Shown: positions 45,218 to 53,829 of the stretch, in pieces | How the letters are laid out: every line of letters begins with the position of its first letter | Position numbering within the stretch: the stretch's first letter is position 1 | From: Rhodocyclales bacterium | GTDB lineage: Bacteria; Pseudomonadota; Gammaproteobacteria; Burkholderiales; Rhodocyclaceae | Direction of reading: 5' to 3' | NCBI GenBank assembly: GCA_016235165.1 | Contig: JACRLX010000008.1 | Span: forward strand, 1-64,000 | DNA: 64,000 nucleotides | Notes under the pieces: model-generated | Database searches by the model: none | Told to the model about the DNA's origin: nothing | Seen by the model: the letters and a program-made list of their open reading frames with translations, nothing else | Program-made: the position numbers and the translations under genes

Positions 45218-46125
45218 GCGCGGACTTCGTCGCGGCGCATCGGCGCCAGCCGGCACAGGATCTCGTCGGCACGGGCGGCCTCGGCCAGCAGCACCGGCAG
45301 CGCCGGGATGTCGTTGTCGCGCTCGATCAGCGTCGGCGTGCGGCCGACCCGGTCCAGCACATGGCAGTAGAGCCGCCATACCTCTTCAGCCACGGGGGTG
45401 CCGTGGCTGTCGATCAAGAGCGGCGCGCCGAGGCTGTCGGACTCGACGGCGAAGCCGGCGAGGTGGATCTGCGCCACGGTGTCGAGCGGCAGGCGGCGGA
45501 TGCTGTCGCGCGCATCGCGGCCGTGGTTGGTGCAGGACACATACAGGTTGTTTACGTCGAGCAGCAGGCCGCAGCCGCTGCGCGCCACGACCTCGGAAAT
45601 GAACCCGGTCTCGTCCATGGTCGAGGCGGCGAATTCGACATAGGTAGCCGGATTCTCCAGTAGCATGCGGCGCCTGAGGCGCGTCTGCACACGGTCGATG
45701 TGTTCGCAGACGCGCGCCAGCGTGACACGGTCATAGGCCACCGGCAGCAGGTCGTTGTAGAAATTGCCGCCGTGGCTGGACCAGGCCAGGTGCTCGGAGA
45801 AGGATTCCGGCTGGTAGCGGTCGAGCAGCGCGGCCAGCCGGTCGAGATGGGCTTCATCGAGCGGCGCGGCGCCGCCGATCGAGAGCCCGACGCCATGCAC
45901 CGACAGCGCATAGTGCTCGCGGATGCGGGTCAGCCAATGGTGGAAGGGGCCGCCTTCGACCATGTAGTTCTCGGCGTGGATCTCGAAAAAGCCGAGATCC
46001 GGCAGGGTTTGCAGGATGGCGCGGAAATGCTCCGGCTTGAGCCCGATCCCCGCCCTTCGGGGCAGGGACCGCGCCGGTGCCGGATCGCTCCGGCGCGGCC
46101 CGGCGGCAAGCGGCAGGATGCTCAT
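45214..46125 (-). CDS. bufB: DUF692 multinuclear iron oxidase for bufferin maturation
   Basis: 303 residues of the DUF692/MbnB-like family, TIM-barrel enzymes with two or three irons that convert cysteines of peptide precursors to thiooxazole-type groups. Metal ligands are visible in [48 protein letters not shown] and IHLAGF. Operon order bufA-bufB-bufC-doxX matches known copper-responsive bufferin systems. Confidence 0.93.
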   Translation of the reverse strand: MSILPLAAGPRRSDPAPARSLPRRAGIGLKPEHFRAILQTLPDLGFFEIHAENYMVEGGPFHHWLTRIREHYALSVHGVGLSIGGAAPLDEAHLDRLAALLDRYQPESFSEHLAWSSHGGNFYNDLLPVAYDRVTLARVCEHIDRVQTRLRRRMLLENPATYVEFAASTMDETGFISEVVARSGCGLLLDVNNLYVSCTNHGRDARDSIRRLPLDTVAQIHLAGFAVESDSLGAPLLIDSHGTPVAEEVWRLYCHVLDRVGRTPTLIERDNDIPALPVLLAEAARADEILCRLAPMRRDEVRA

Positions 46126-46152
46126 CTGCGGCTCCGCGCCCGGTGCCGGCGT

Positions 46153-46458
46153 TCAGGCCTTCTTCTCCTTGAACTCCATGAGCTGGCCATGGCCGGTGGG
46201 CGAGGTCTTGGAAGCCGTCTTCTCGCAGCTGCCCTTGGGCACCATGGACCAGGCATTGCCCTGGTGGTCGGTTTTCGCGGTGCCGGCGCAGCTGGTGCCG
46301 GCACCCGCCTTGCAGTCGTTCTTGCCTTTGAGGGCGACGCCGTAGCACTTTTCCTTGTCGGCCATCATCTTGTCCTGGGCGACGACGGGGGCGGCGGCGA
46401 TGCTCATGGCGGTGCCCAGGGCGATGGCGAGCGAGGCGGCGGTGAGGGTCTGGTTCAT
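46153..46458 (-). CDS. bufA: Bufferin-type DUF2282 ribosomal peptide precursor
   Basis: 101 residues: a long signal-like N-terminus ([28 protein letters not shown]), then a core with four cysteines at about residues 38, 49, 57 and 78 ([29 protein letters not shown]). This is the DUF2282 pattern of BufA precursors, which are modified by BufB/BufC, exported and bind copper. It is the first gene of the operon and has a candidate ECF promoter upstream. Confidence 0.92.
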   Translation of the reverse strand: MNQTLTAASLAIALGTAMSIAAAPVVAQDKMMADKEKCYGVALKGKNDCKAGAGTSCAGTAKTDHQGNAWSMVPKGSCEKTASKTSPTGHGQLMEFKEKKA

Positions 46459-46523
46459 GTGTTTCTCCTTGAGGTTGTGTTGTTGGCTTGCCTTGCAAGG
46501 CAGGATCGGCTCCTGCTGGCGGG

Positions 46524-46552
46524 TAGTCGGCGCAGCCCCCGGTTTCCTTACA
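46524..46552 (-). promoter_or_regulatory. Candidate ECF sigma-factor promoter of the buf operon
   Basis: On the minus strand TGTAAGGAAACC (46552-46541) is followed after a 14-base gap from GGAA by CGACTAC (46529-46523). This looks like extracytoplasmic-function sigma promoters seen before similar DUF2282 operons. A perfect 12-base palindrome GCCTTGCAAGGC lies in the leader at 46490-46501. Confidence 0.5.
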
Positions 46553-46558
46553 CTCCGG

Positions 46559-47076
46559 CTGCCGACCTGGTGGCGAGCGAGATCGGGCGGGCGGAAAAGA
46601 CCCGCCGGCCGCGCGCCGTCACTCTGGCGTCGGCGGGTCGAGAATGCGCTTTCCTTGCCGCTCAGGCGTCGGGACGGCGATCAGGCCCCGCCGTGCTCCG
46701 CTTCCCAACCCCGGCAGGCCAACGCGACATAGCGCGGCACGGGACGTGCGCCGGTGCCGTAGGCGCTCATCGTGCGCGGCGTCTGTTTTGCGACCCACGC
46801 CAAGACTTCGGCTCGCAAGCCGCGCGGTCATTCGCCATCGGTTTCCAGGCTGGACAGGTCGATGATCACATCGAAACCGCCGCCGACCAGATGCACATGC
46901 GCCGGACCAAGATCGCGCTCGCGCACCGCAAGCCGATTCCTGTTACGACACCGTGCGCCGTTAGCTTGGTTGGCGCTTGATGCTGCCAACGCGTGCGGCG
47001 CGTAAGCCTCCGGCACGGGAGCCCGTACCTATCGTGTTACGGTCGCCCTGTACACTCCTTCGCATCCTCATCTCCG
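46559..47076. other. Gene-poor stretch between buf and mer with possible gene remnants
   Basis: About 500 bases with no convincing gene. Minus-strand frames at 46828-47016 (62 codons, with RDLGPAHVHLVGGGFDVIID) and at 46681-46770 (29 codons, MSAYGTGARPVPRYVALACR) look protein-like but are short, and each could be the remains of a decayed gene. I cannot assign them. Confidence 0.4.
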
Positions 47077-48775
<1,699 letters not shown>

Positions 48776-48787
48776 GATGATCTCCTT

Positions 48788-49138
48788 TCAGTAGAACAGT
48801 GGCAAAACGTAAGGGAAAGCGAGCGCAAGCAGGACCAGGGCGGCCACGATCCAGAAGATGACTTTGTAGGTCTTCGCTACCCGTGGCACGGCGCATACGT
48901 CGCCCGGCTTGCAGACTGCCGCAGGCCGGAAGATGCCGCGCCAGGCAAAGAACATCGCAGCGAGCGCTGCGCCGATGAACAGCGGCCGGTACGGCTCCAG
49001 CACCGTGAGGTTGCCGATCCAGGCCACGGAGAAGCCGAGCGCAACCAGCACGAGGGGACCGAGGCAGCAGGTCGAGGCGAGGATGGCCGCGAGGCCGCCG
49101 GCCGCCAGGGCACCTCGGCCGTTCTTGGGATCTGGCAT
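48788..49138 (-). CDS. merT: Mercuric transport membrane protein MerT
   Basis: 116 residues with three membrane segments. The Cys-Cys pair in the first segment (ILASTCCLGPLVLVALG) and the cytoplasmic pair CKPGDVC between segments two and three relay Hg2+ from MerP to MerA. The start MPDPKNG was chosen; an upstream ATG would run over the mer promoter region. Confidence 0.95.
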   Translation of the reverse strand: MPDPKNGRGALAAGGLAAILASTCCLGPLVLVALGFSVAWIGNLTVLEPYRPLFIGAALAAMFFAWRGIFRPAAVCKPGDVCAVPRVAKTYKVIFWIVAALVLLALAFPYVLPLFY

Positions 49139-49173
49139 GGGAGTCTCCTTCTGAATGTCCGCTTGATGCTGTA

Positions 49174-49204
49174 ACGTTACTTCCGTAGTCAACTACGGAG
49201 TCAA
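49174..49204 (-). promoter_or_regulatory. MerR-controlled merTPA promoter and operator
   Basis: On the minus strand TTGACT (49204-49199) and TAACGT (49179-49174) are separated by exactly 19 bases, the over-long spacing that MerR corrects on binding Hg2+. The dyad TCCGTAG (49182-49188) and CTACGGA (49193-49199) sits in the spacer. The operator lies directly before merR on the opposite strand, so MerR should also control itself. Confidence 0.92.
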
Positions 49205-49209
49205 GAGCC

Positions 49210-49617
49210 ATGAACGAAAAGCCGGAAAACCTGACCATCGGTGCCTTCGCCAAGGCGGCCGGGGTCAATGTGGAGACGATTCGGTTCTATCAGCTCAAGG
49301 GCTTGTTGCCTCGGCCAGAGCGGCCCTATGGGAGCATTCGCCGCTATGGGCAGGCCGACGTGGCGCGGGTGGCGTTTGTGAAGGCGGCGCAGCGGCTTGG
49401 GTTCAATCTGGATGAGATCGGGCAACTGCTGAAGCTGGAGGACGGCACCCATTGCAGCGAGGCGGCCGAGCTGGCCACGCTGCGACTCGCCGACGTGCGC
49501 GCGCGCCTGACGGACCTCTCAAGGATCGAGGCCGTCCTGTCAAGGCTGGTCGGAGAGTGCAGCGCGCATCATGGCAACGTGTCTTGTCCGCTGATCGCTG
49601 CGTTGCATTACGGCTAG
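49210..49617 (+). CDS. merR: Mercury-responsive regulator MerR
   Basis: 135 residues. Helix-turn-helix [26 protein letters not shown], dimerisation helix and the three mercury-binding cysteines at 82, 117 and 126 in HCSEAA, GECSAHH and VSCPLI, exactly the canonical positions. Divergent from merTPA across the 19-base-spacer promoter. Confidence 0.97.
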   Translation: MNEKPENLTIGAFAKAAGVNVETIRFYQLKGLLPRPERPYGSIRRYGQADVARVAFVKAAQRLGFNLDEIGQLLKLEDGTHCSEAAELATLRLADVRARLTDLSRIEAVLSRLVGECSAHHGNVSCPLIAALHYG

Positions 49618-49646
49618 AACCGAAAGCCTCGAATTGCGCTCCTCGC

Positions 49647-49681
49647 GTCATGACTCGCCATCGGCGACGCGATGACTTTTT
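49647..49681 (+). terminator. Possible terminator after merR
   Basis: GTCAT (49647-49651) with ATGAC (49672-49676) and CGCC (49656-49659) with GGCG (49663-49666) form an interrupted stem, followed by five T. Confidence 0.45.
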
Positions 49682-49877
49682 ACGGACTGGCCAGCAGCAT
49701 GGCGGCGACCAGCGCGCCGAAACCGCCGATGGCCAACAGTTGCTGATCACTCTCGGCATCGAAGGGGCGCTGCCGAGGCACCTTCTCGTGTTCGCGCGGT
49801 TTGGCCTCGAACAGCACCAAGGCGATTGCCCGCTCCGGCGTCCGCAAGGTGCTCTCGATCGCTCGGGTGTCGACGAC
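49680..49877 (-). pseudogene. Possible headless gene remnant downstream of merR
   Basis: A 65-codon minus-strand frame with protein-like sequence (TLRTPERAIALVLFEAKPRE, ending LLAIGGFGALVAAMLLASP) but no ATG or GTG start, bounded upstream by a stop. It may be the 3' end of a gene cut when the mer segment arrived. The remaining 49,618-50,078 interval holds nothing else I can identify. Confidence 0.35.
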
Positions 49878-50078
49878 TCACCTTTCGGATAAGTTACAGC
49901 GGACTGCGAAACCATCGTGCCGCTCGGAAATCTCGCTTTACCTTGTCCAATTGAGTTTCTCGCCCCGGATTGTCGTTTGGGACCGTCGCGCTCTTCTCGT
50001 AGCCGTCCGAGCAGCGGGGTCGGGCGACATCGGTCTGCCACGCACTCGGAAAGCAACTCTTGGCCGGTGGATCGCCGA

Positions 50079-50396
50079 TTAAGGCGCGTACTTTGCCAGC
50101 AGGGCCGCCGCGCGTGTTTGCCAGCCCCTGCCGGACGCGCGCCAGCGGGCGAGAGCTTCGGCATCCAGACGCAGGGCGGTGGCGATCTTCCTGGGCTTTT
50201 GCTGCGGGCCGCGCGGGCCGCGCTTGCGCCGCAATTCGGCGATGGTCGCCGCGACGCCGCCTCCCTGGGTTGCAATGGCTTTGCTCCAGTCGTCGCCGGA
50301 CTCCACCGCCTCCGGCGCGGCAGCCGTGGCGGCCTGCTTCATGGCTTTAGTTGGGAAGCGCATCGAAGTATTCGCGGGTTTGGGCTTTGCCGTCAT
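50079..50396 (-). CDS. BrnA-like antitoxin without an adjacent toxin
   Basis: 105 residues. The C-terminal half, ending ALRLDAEALARWRASGRGWQ and TRAAALLAKY, is the ribbon-helix-helix of BrnA-type antitoxins. The N-terminal half is Ala/Lys-rich. BrnA genes normally follow brnT; here upstream lie only 40 bases and then the ABC ATPase, so no toxin is visible. Confidence 0.7.
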   Translation of the reverse strand: MTAKPKPANTSMRFPTKAMKQAATAAAPEAVESGDDWSKAIATQGGGVAATIAELRRKRGPRGPQQKPRKIATALRLDAEALARWRASGRGWQTRAAALLAKYAP

Positions 50397-50436
50397 ATCG
50401 GCAGGAAATCAGATGCGCAGCGGACGGGGGACGGCG

Positions 50437-51264
50437 TCAGTATTCGCCGAGCAGGCATGAATCGGCCAACTCCGGCACAACAACTGGAGCCATCGCCTCC
50501 GTCGCATTCCGGTACAAGGCCGCCAGATCCTCCGGCCCGACGTGGGGCAGCGGCAAGTCGAAGGCGATGCAGCCCTCCCGGATGCCGATCACGCGCTCGG
50601 CCAGGCGCGGCAGCAGCGCCGGGTTATGCACTACCGCGACCAGCGTCGCGCCCTGCGCGGCGGCGGCGAGCAGCTTGCAGATTTCCTCGGCGGCGCGCGG
50701 GTCGAGCGCGGCGGTCGGCTCGTCGGCGAGGATCAGGCGCGGGCGCTGCATCAGCAGGCGGGCGATGGCGACCTTCTGCCGCTCGCCGCCCGACAGGCGG
50801 TCCACGCGTGCGGCGGCGTGCGCCGCGAGGCCGACGCGTTCCAGCGCGGCCATGGCTTCGGCGATGTCATCGGCGGTGTGCCAGCGCGCCCAGCCGCGCC
50901 AGCCGCCGATACGCCCCAGCGCGCCGATCAGTACGTTGTCCAGAGCCGTGAGGCGCTGCACCAGATGCAGGCCTTGCAGCACCTGGCCGACGTCCGTGCG
51001 CAGGCCGCGCAGCGCGGCGCCGCAGAGCGGCAGGCGGCGGCCGAGCACCTCGATATCGCCCGAGGCCGGCAGGGTGAAGCCGGCGAGCAGGCGCAGCAGC
51101 GTCGATTTGCCGGCGCCGTTGGCGCCGACGATGGCAACGCGTTCGCCGGCCGCGATGCGCAGTTGTTCCACGTGCAGCAGGCGACGCCCGCCGGCCGTCC
51201 AGGCCACGTTGCGCAGTTCGATCGCCGTGTCGCCAGCGCCGACTTTCATGTTCGCATCGCTCAC
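50437..51264 (-). CDS. PhnC-type ABC transporter ATPase
   Basis: 275 residues from GTG 51264, which overlaps the permease stop by 4 bases; an internal ATG at 51249 is the alternative. Walker A GANGAGKSTLLRLL, signature LSGGERQKVAIARLL, Walker B LILADEPTAALD and His switch VVHNPALL are intact. The family usually begins at IELRNV; the extra N-terminal residues KVGAGDTA are encoded by copy 12 of the dispersed repeat. Confidence 0.9.
   Translation of the reverse strand: MSDANMKVGAGDTAIELRNVAWTAGGRRLLHVEQLRIAAGERVAIVGANGAGKSTLLRLLAGFTLPASGDIEVLGRRLPLCGAALRGLRTDVGQVLQGLHLVQRLTALDNVLIGALGRIGGWRGWARWHTADDIAEAMAALERVGLAAHAAARVDRLSGGERQKVAIARLLMQRPRLILADEPTAALDPRAAEEICKLLAAAAQGATLVAVVHNPALLPRLAERVIGIREGCIAFDLPLPHVGPEDLAALYRNATEAMAPVVVPELADSCLLGEY
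51221..51246 (-). repeat. Dispersed 26-bp repeat, copy 12 (N-terminus of the ABC ATPase)
   Basis: Reverse strand reads AAAGTCGGCGCTGG, CGAC, ACGGCGAT, perfect to consensus. It begins at the base after the internal ATG 51249 and forms an N-terminal extension. Confidence 0.88.
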
Positions 51265-52154
51265 AGCAGCGCTGCGCGGATGCGCCGCGACAGTGCGTCG
51301 AAAGCCGACACCAGCAGCACCACGACGATCAGCAGGGTGGCCAGGCGGCCCCACTGGAACAGGGCGGTGGCCTCGGTGATCAGGAGGCCCAGGCCGCCGG
51401 CGCCGATCAGGCCCAGCACCGTGGAATCGCGGATGTTGTATTCCCAGAGGTAGAGGTGCTGCGAGACGAACTGCGGCAGCACCGCCGGCCACACGGCGTT
51501 GAAGAACACCTGCGCCGGCCCGGCGCCGACCGCACGCACGGCGTCCACGGCCTGCATGTCCAGGGTCTCGACGGCTTCGGCGAAGAGCTTGCCGTAGCTG
51601 CCCATCGAGTGCAGGGCAATGGCGAGGATGCCGGCGGTGGGGCCGAGGCCGACGATGCCGACCAGCACCAGGCCGAACACCAGGGTATGGATGGCGCGGC
51701 AGGTGTCGAGCGTGGCCTTGGCCGCCAGCGCCAGCGGGCGCGGCGCGCCGAGGTTGCGCGCCGTCAGCAGGCCCAGCGGCAGGGCCAGCAGGGCGCCGAG
51801 CAGCGAACCCAGGGTGCCGATCACGAAAGTGATCCAGGTGGCATGGGCGAGCTGGCGCAGGTAGCCGGCTTCGACCGCGCGGCGATCCTCGACGCGCAGC
51901 AGGCTGCCGTCGTCGCTGCGGTATTCGAGGCGCGGCTCGCCGAACCAGACATCGAGGAAGCTCGGCCGCGCGAACTCGGCGGCGGTCTTGGCCAGGTTGG
52001 CCAGCGGATTGCGGCCGAGCGAGAGTTCGTCGTCGGCGACCAGGCTGCCGAGCGCCAGGGCGATCAGCAGCGCATAGGCCAGCGCCAGGACGAGGAAGCC
52101 CAGGCGCCCGGTCGCGTGCCGGCCGCGGGGCGCGGCGGCGCCGGCGTTGGTCAC
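51261..52154 (-). CDS. PhnE-type ABC transporter permease
   Basis: 297 residues with about five membrane segments. The EAA-type loop is visible in ETLDMQAVDAVRAVGAGPAQVFFNAVWPAVLP, and LWEYNIRDSTVLGLIGAGGLGLLI is the PhnE C-terminal signature. It overlaps the binding-protein gene by 4 bases. The substrate is open: phosphonate, phosphite or another oxyanion. Confidence 0.9.
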   Translation of the reverse strand: MTNAGAAAPRGRHATGRLGFLVLALAYALLIALALGSLVADDELSLGRNPLANLAKTAAEFARPSFLDVWFGEPRLEYRSDDGSLLRVEDRRAVEAGYLRQLAHATWITFVIGTLGSLLGALLALPLGLLTARNLGAPRPLALAAKATLDTCRAIHTLVFGLVLVGIVGLGPTAGILAIALHSMGSYGKLFAEAVETLDMQAVDAVRAVGAGPAQVFFNAVWPAVLPQFVSQHLYLWEYNIRDSTVLGLIGAGGLGLLITEATALFQWGRLATLLIVVVLLVSAFDALSRRIRAALL

Positions 52155-53023
52155 GGCTGGCGTTTCGGCTGCAACTTGCCGGTGGCCAGGCCGGCGTCGC
52201 GGATCGGCTTGTAGAAGGCGTTGTCGCGGCTGACGAAACCCGTGTAATGCGCCGGCAGCAGGGCGGGCTGCGCCTTCAATGCCGGGCCGACGCCTTCCAG
52301 CGCCTTTTGCAGGCGGGCGATGAAGGCCGCGTCGCGGTGCAGCGTGGCGGCGACGGCGAAGGCGTCGTTGGGCAGCGGCGCCGACTGCCAGAACACCAGC
52401 GAGCGCTCGGCCTTGATCAGGCCCTGCTCGATCATCGCGTTGCGGTTGCGGTTGTAGTCGGCGCCGGCATCCAGTGCACCCTGCGTGACCTGGGTCTCGA
52501 TGGCCTGGTGGCTGGTGTGCAGCACTTTCGAGAAATGCTTCTCCGGTTCTATGCCGCGGGTCATGAAGTAATGCAGCGGGATCAGGTAGCCGGAGGTCGA
52601 ACCCTTGTCGCCGAAGGCAAAGCTGCGGCCCTTGAGATCGGCCGGCGAGCGGATGCCCGAGTCGGGATGGGTGATCATGATGGCGTAATACTCGGGCCTG
52701 CCGTCATAGAGGATGGTGGATACCACCTGGGCGCCGGCCTCGTTGTTGGCCAGCACGTAACCCCAGGGGCCCATCAGGGCGAGGTCGGTCTCGCCATTGG
52801 CCAGCGATTTGGCCAGACCCTCCCAGGTATCCACGGTGCGCAGTTCGACCTTGCGCCCGAGCTCCTTTTCGAGAAAGGCCGCCAGCGGCCGGTAGGTGGC
52901 GTCGTTCTTTTCCTTGTCGGGCTGGAACAGGCCGACGCCGAACTTCAGCGGCGGCTCGGCGGCGTGGGCAAGCGTGGCGAGAGCCAGCAACAGGGCGAGG
53001 AAGAAACGATGCGGCAGCGACAT
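52151..53023 (-). CDS. PhnD-type periplasmic substrate-binding protein
   Basis: 290 residues with a signal peptide (RFFLALLLALATLAHA). LKFGVGLFQPDKEKNDATYRPLAAFLEKELG, DLALMGPWGYVLAN, FAFGDKGSTSGYLIPLHYF and DAGADYNRNR are typical of the PhnD/SsuA2 family. First gene of the importer operon, divergent from the next membrane-protein gene. Position beside a selenium locus invites the idea of a selenium oxyanion or other non-phosphonate substrate, which is not proven. Confidence 0.9.
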   Translation of the reverse strand: MSLPHRFFLALLLALATLAHAAEPPLKFGVGLFQPDKEKNDATYRPLAAFLEKELGRKVELRTVDTWEGLAKSLANGETDLALMGPWGYVLANNEAGAQVVSTILYDGRPEYYAIMITHPDSGIRSPADLKGRSFAFGDKGSTSGYLIPLHYFMTRGIEPEKHFSKVLHTSHQAIETQVTQGALDAGADYNRNRNAMIEQGLIKAERSLVFWQSAPLPNDAFAVAATLHRDAAFIARLQKALEGVGPALKAQPALLPAHYTGFVSRDNAFYKPIRDAGLATGKLQPKRQP

Positions 53024-53142
53024 GGGGAATATCCTTGTGGAGAGTCTGGGCAAAGCAGCCGGTGATCTGTCGGCGACGAGGCGCAAAGCTTACACAATGC
53101 CGCGCACTGGACGCCGATGTTTCCGGCGCGGACAATCCGCGC

Positions 53143-53667
53143 ATGGACATCCTCGCACATGGGCTGTGGGCCGGCCTCGGCGTCAGCGCCCTGGCGCGGC
53201 GCCGGCCCGTTGCGCGCCGGATGGCCGTGGCCACGGTGGTGATGGCGCTGCTGCCGGATCTGGTGCACATGCTGCCGGTGCTGGCCTGGGTGTTGGGTGG
53301 CGATGGCGCCGTCGCCGAACTGTGGCGCTATGCGATCGCGCTGCCGGGGCAGGAACCTGGCATGCCGCCATGGGTGGGCGCCGCCGCCCACCACCTGCAC
53401 TGCATCCTGCACAGCGGCGTGTTGGCGCTGATTGTTACCGCGGCCTTGTGGCGCTGGCGCGCCAGCCTCGGCCTGCCGCTGGCCGGCTGGTGGTCGCACA
53501 TCCTGATCGACGTGCTGACGCATTCCAGCGATTACTACGCCTCGCCGGTGCTGTATCCGCTGACTTACGAAGGCTTCGACGGCATGGCCTGGAACACGCC
53601 GTGGTTCATGGCGGCGAACTACCTCGCGCTGGCGATTTGCGCCTATGCGCTGTGGCGTCGGCCCTAA
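53143..53667 (+). CDS. Membrane protein, YdjM/DUF457-like metal-dependent hydrolase type
   Basis: 174 residues with four hydrophobic segments. An N-terminal MDILAHGLWAGLG, VMALLPDLVHM and a middle HHLHCILHS/WWSHILIDVLTHSSDYY provide the His/Asp pattern of the LexA-regulated YdjM-like membrane hydrolases. Function unknown. It is divergent from the PhnD-type gene; the start ATG 53143 fits the first membrane segment. Confidence 0.75.
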   Translation: MDILAHGLWAGLGVSALARRRPVARRMAVATVVMALLPDLVHMLPVLAWVLGGDGAVAELWRYAIALPGQEPGMPPWVGAAAHHLHCILHSGVLALIVTAALWRWRASLGLPLAGWWSHILIDVLTHSSDYYASPVLYPLTYEGFDGMAWNTPWFMAANYLALAICAYALWRRP

Positions 53668-53757
53668 CGCCCATGGCTTCGAGAGCCACCCTCTGATCAT
53701 GAATCTCTCGCATTCTTGTCCCGCCACGGGCGAGCAAACTCGGCCCGCCCCCCTTCG

Positions 53758-53773
53758 CCCCCCTCACGGGGGG
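53758..53773 (+). repeat. GC hairpin between convergent genes
   Basis: CCCCCC, loop TCAC, GGGGGG followed by TTACT. It may act as a weak terminator between the membrane-protein gene and the selD fusion. Nothing else is seen in 53,668-53,829. Confidence 0.4.
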
Positions 53774-53829
53774 TTACTGAATGGCTCGCTGCGCTCGACA
53801 ATTGCAGCGACCCATCCTGGTGTTTCACG

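Noticed and set aside
53668..53829. tRNA-Sec or other tRNA near selD
   Set aside because: No acceptor stem, T-loop or anticodon arm could be found; only a GC hairpin is present.
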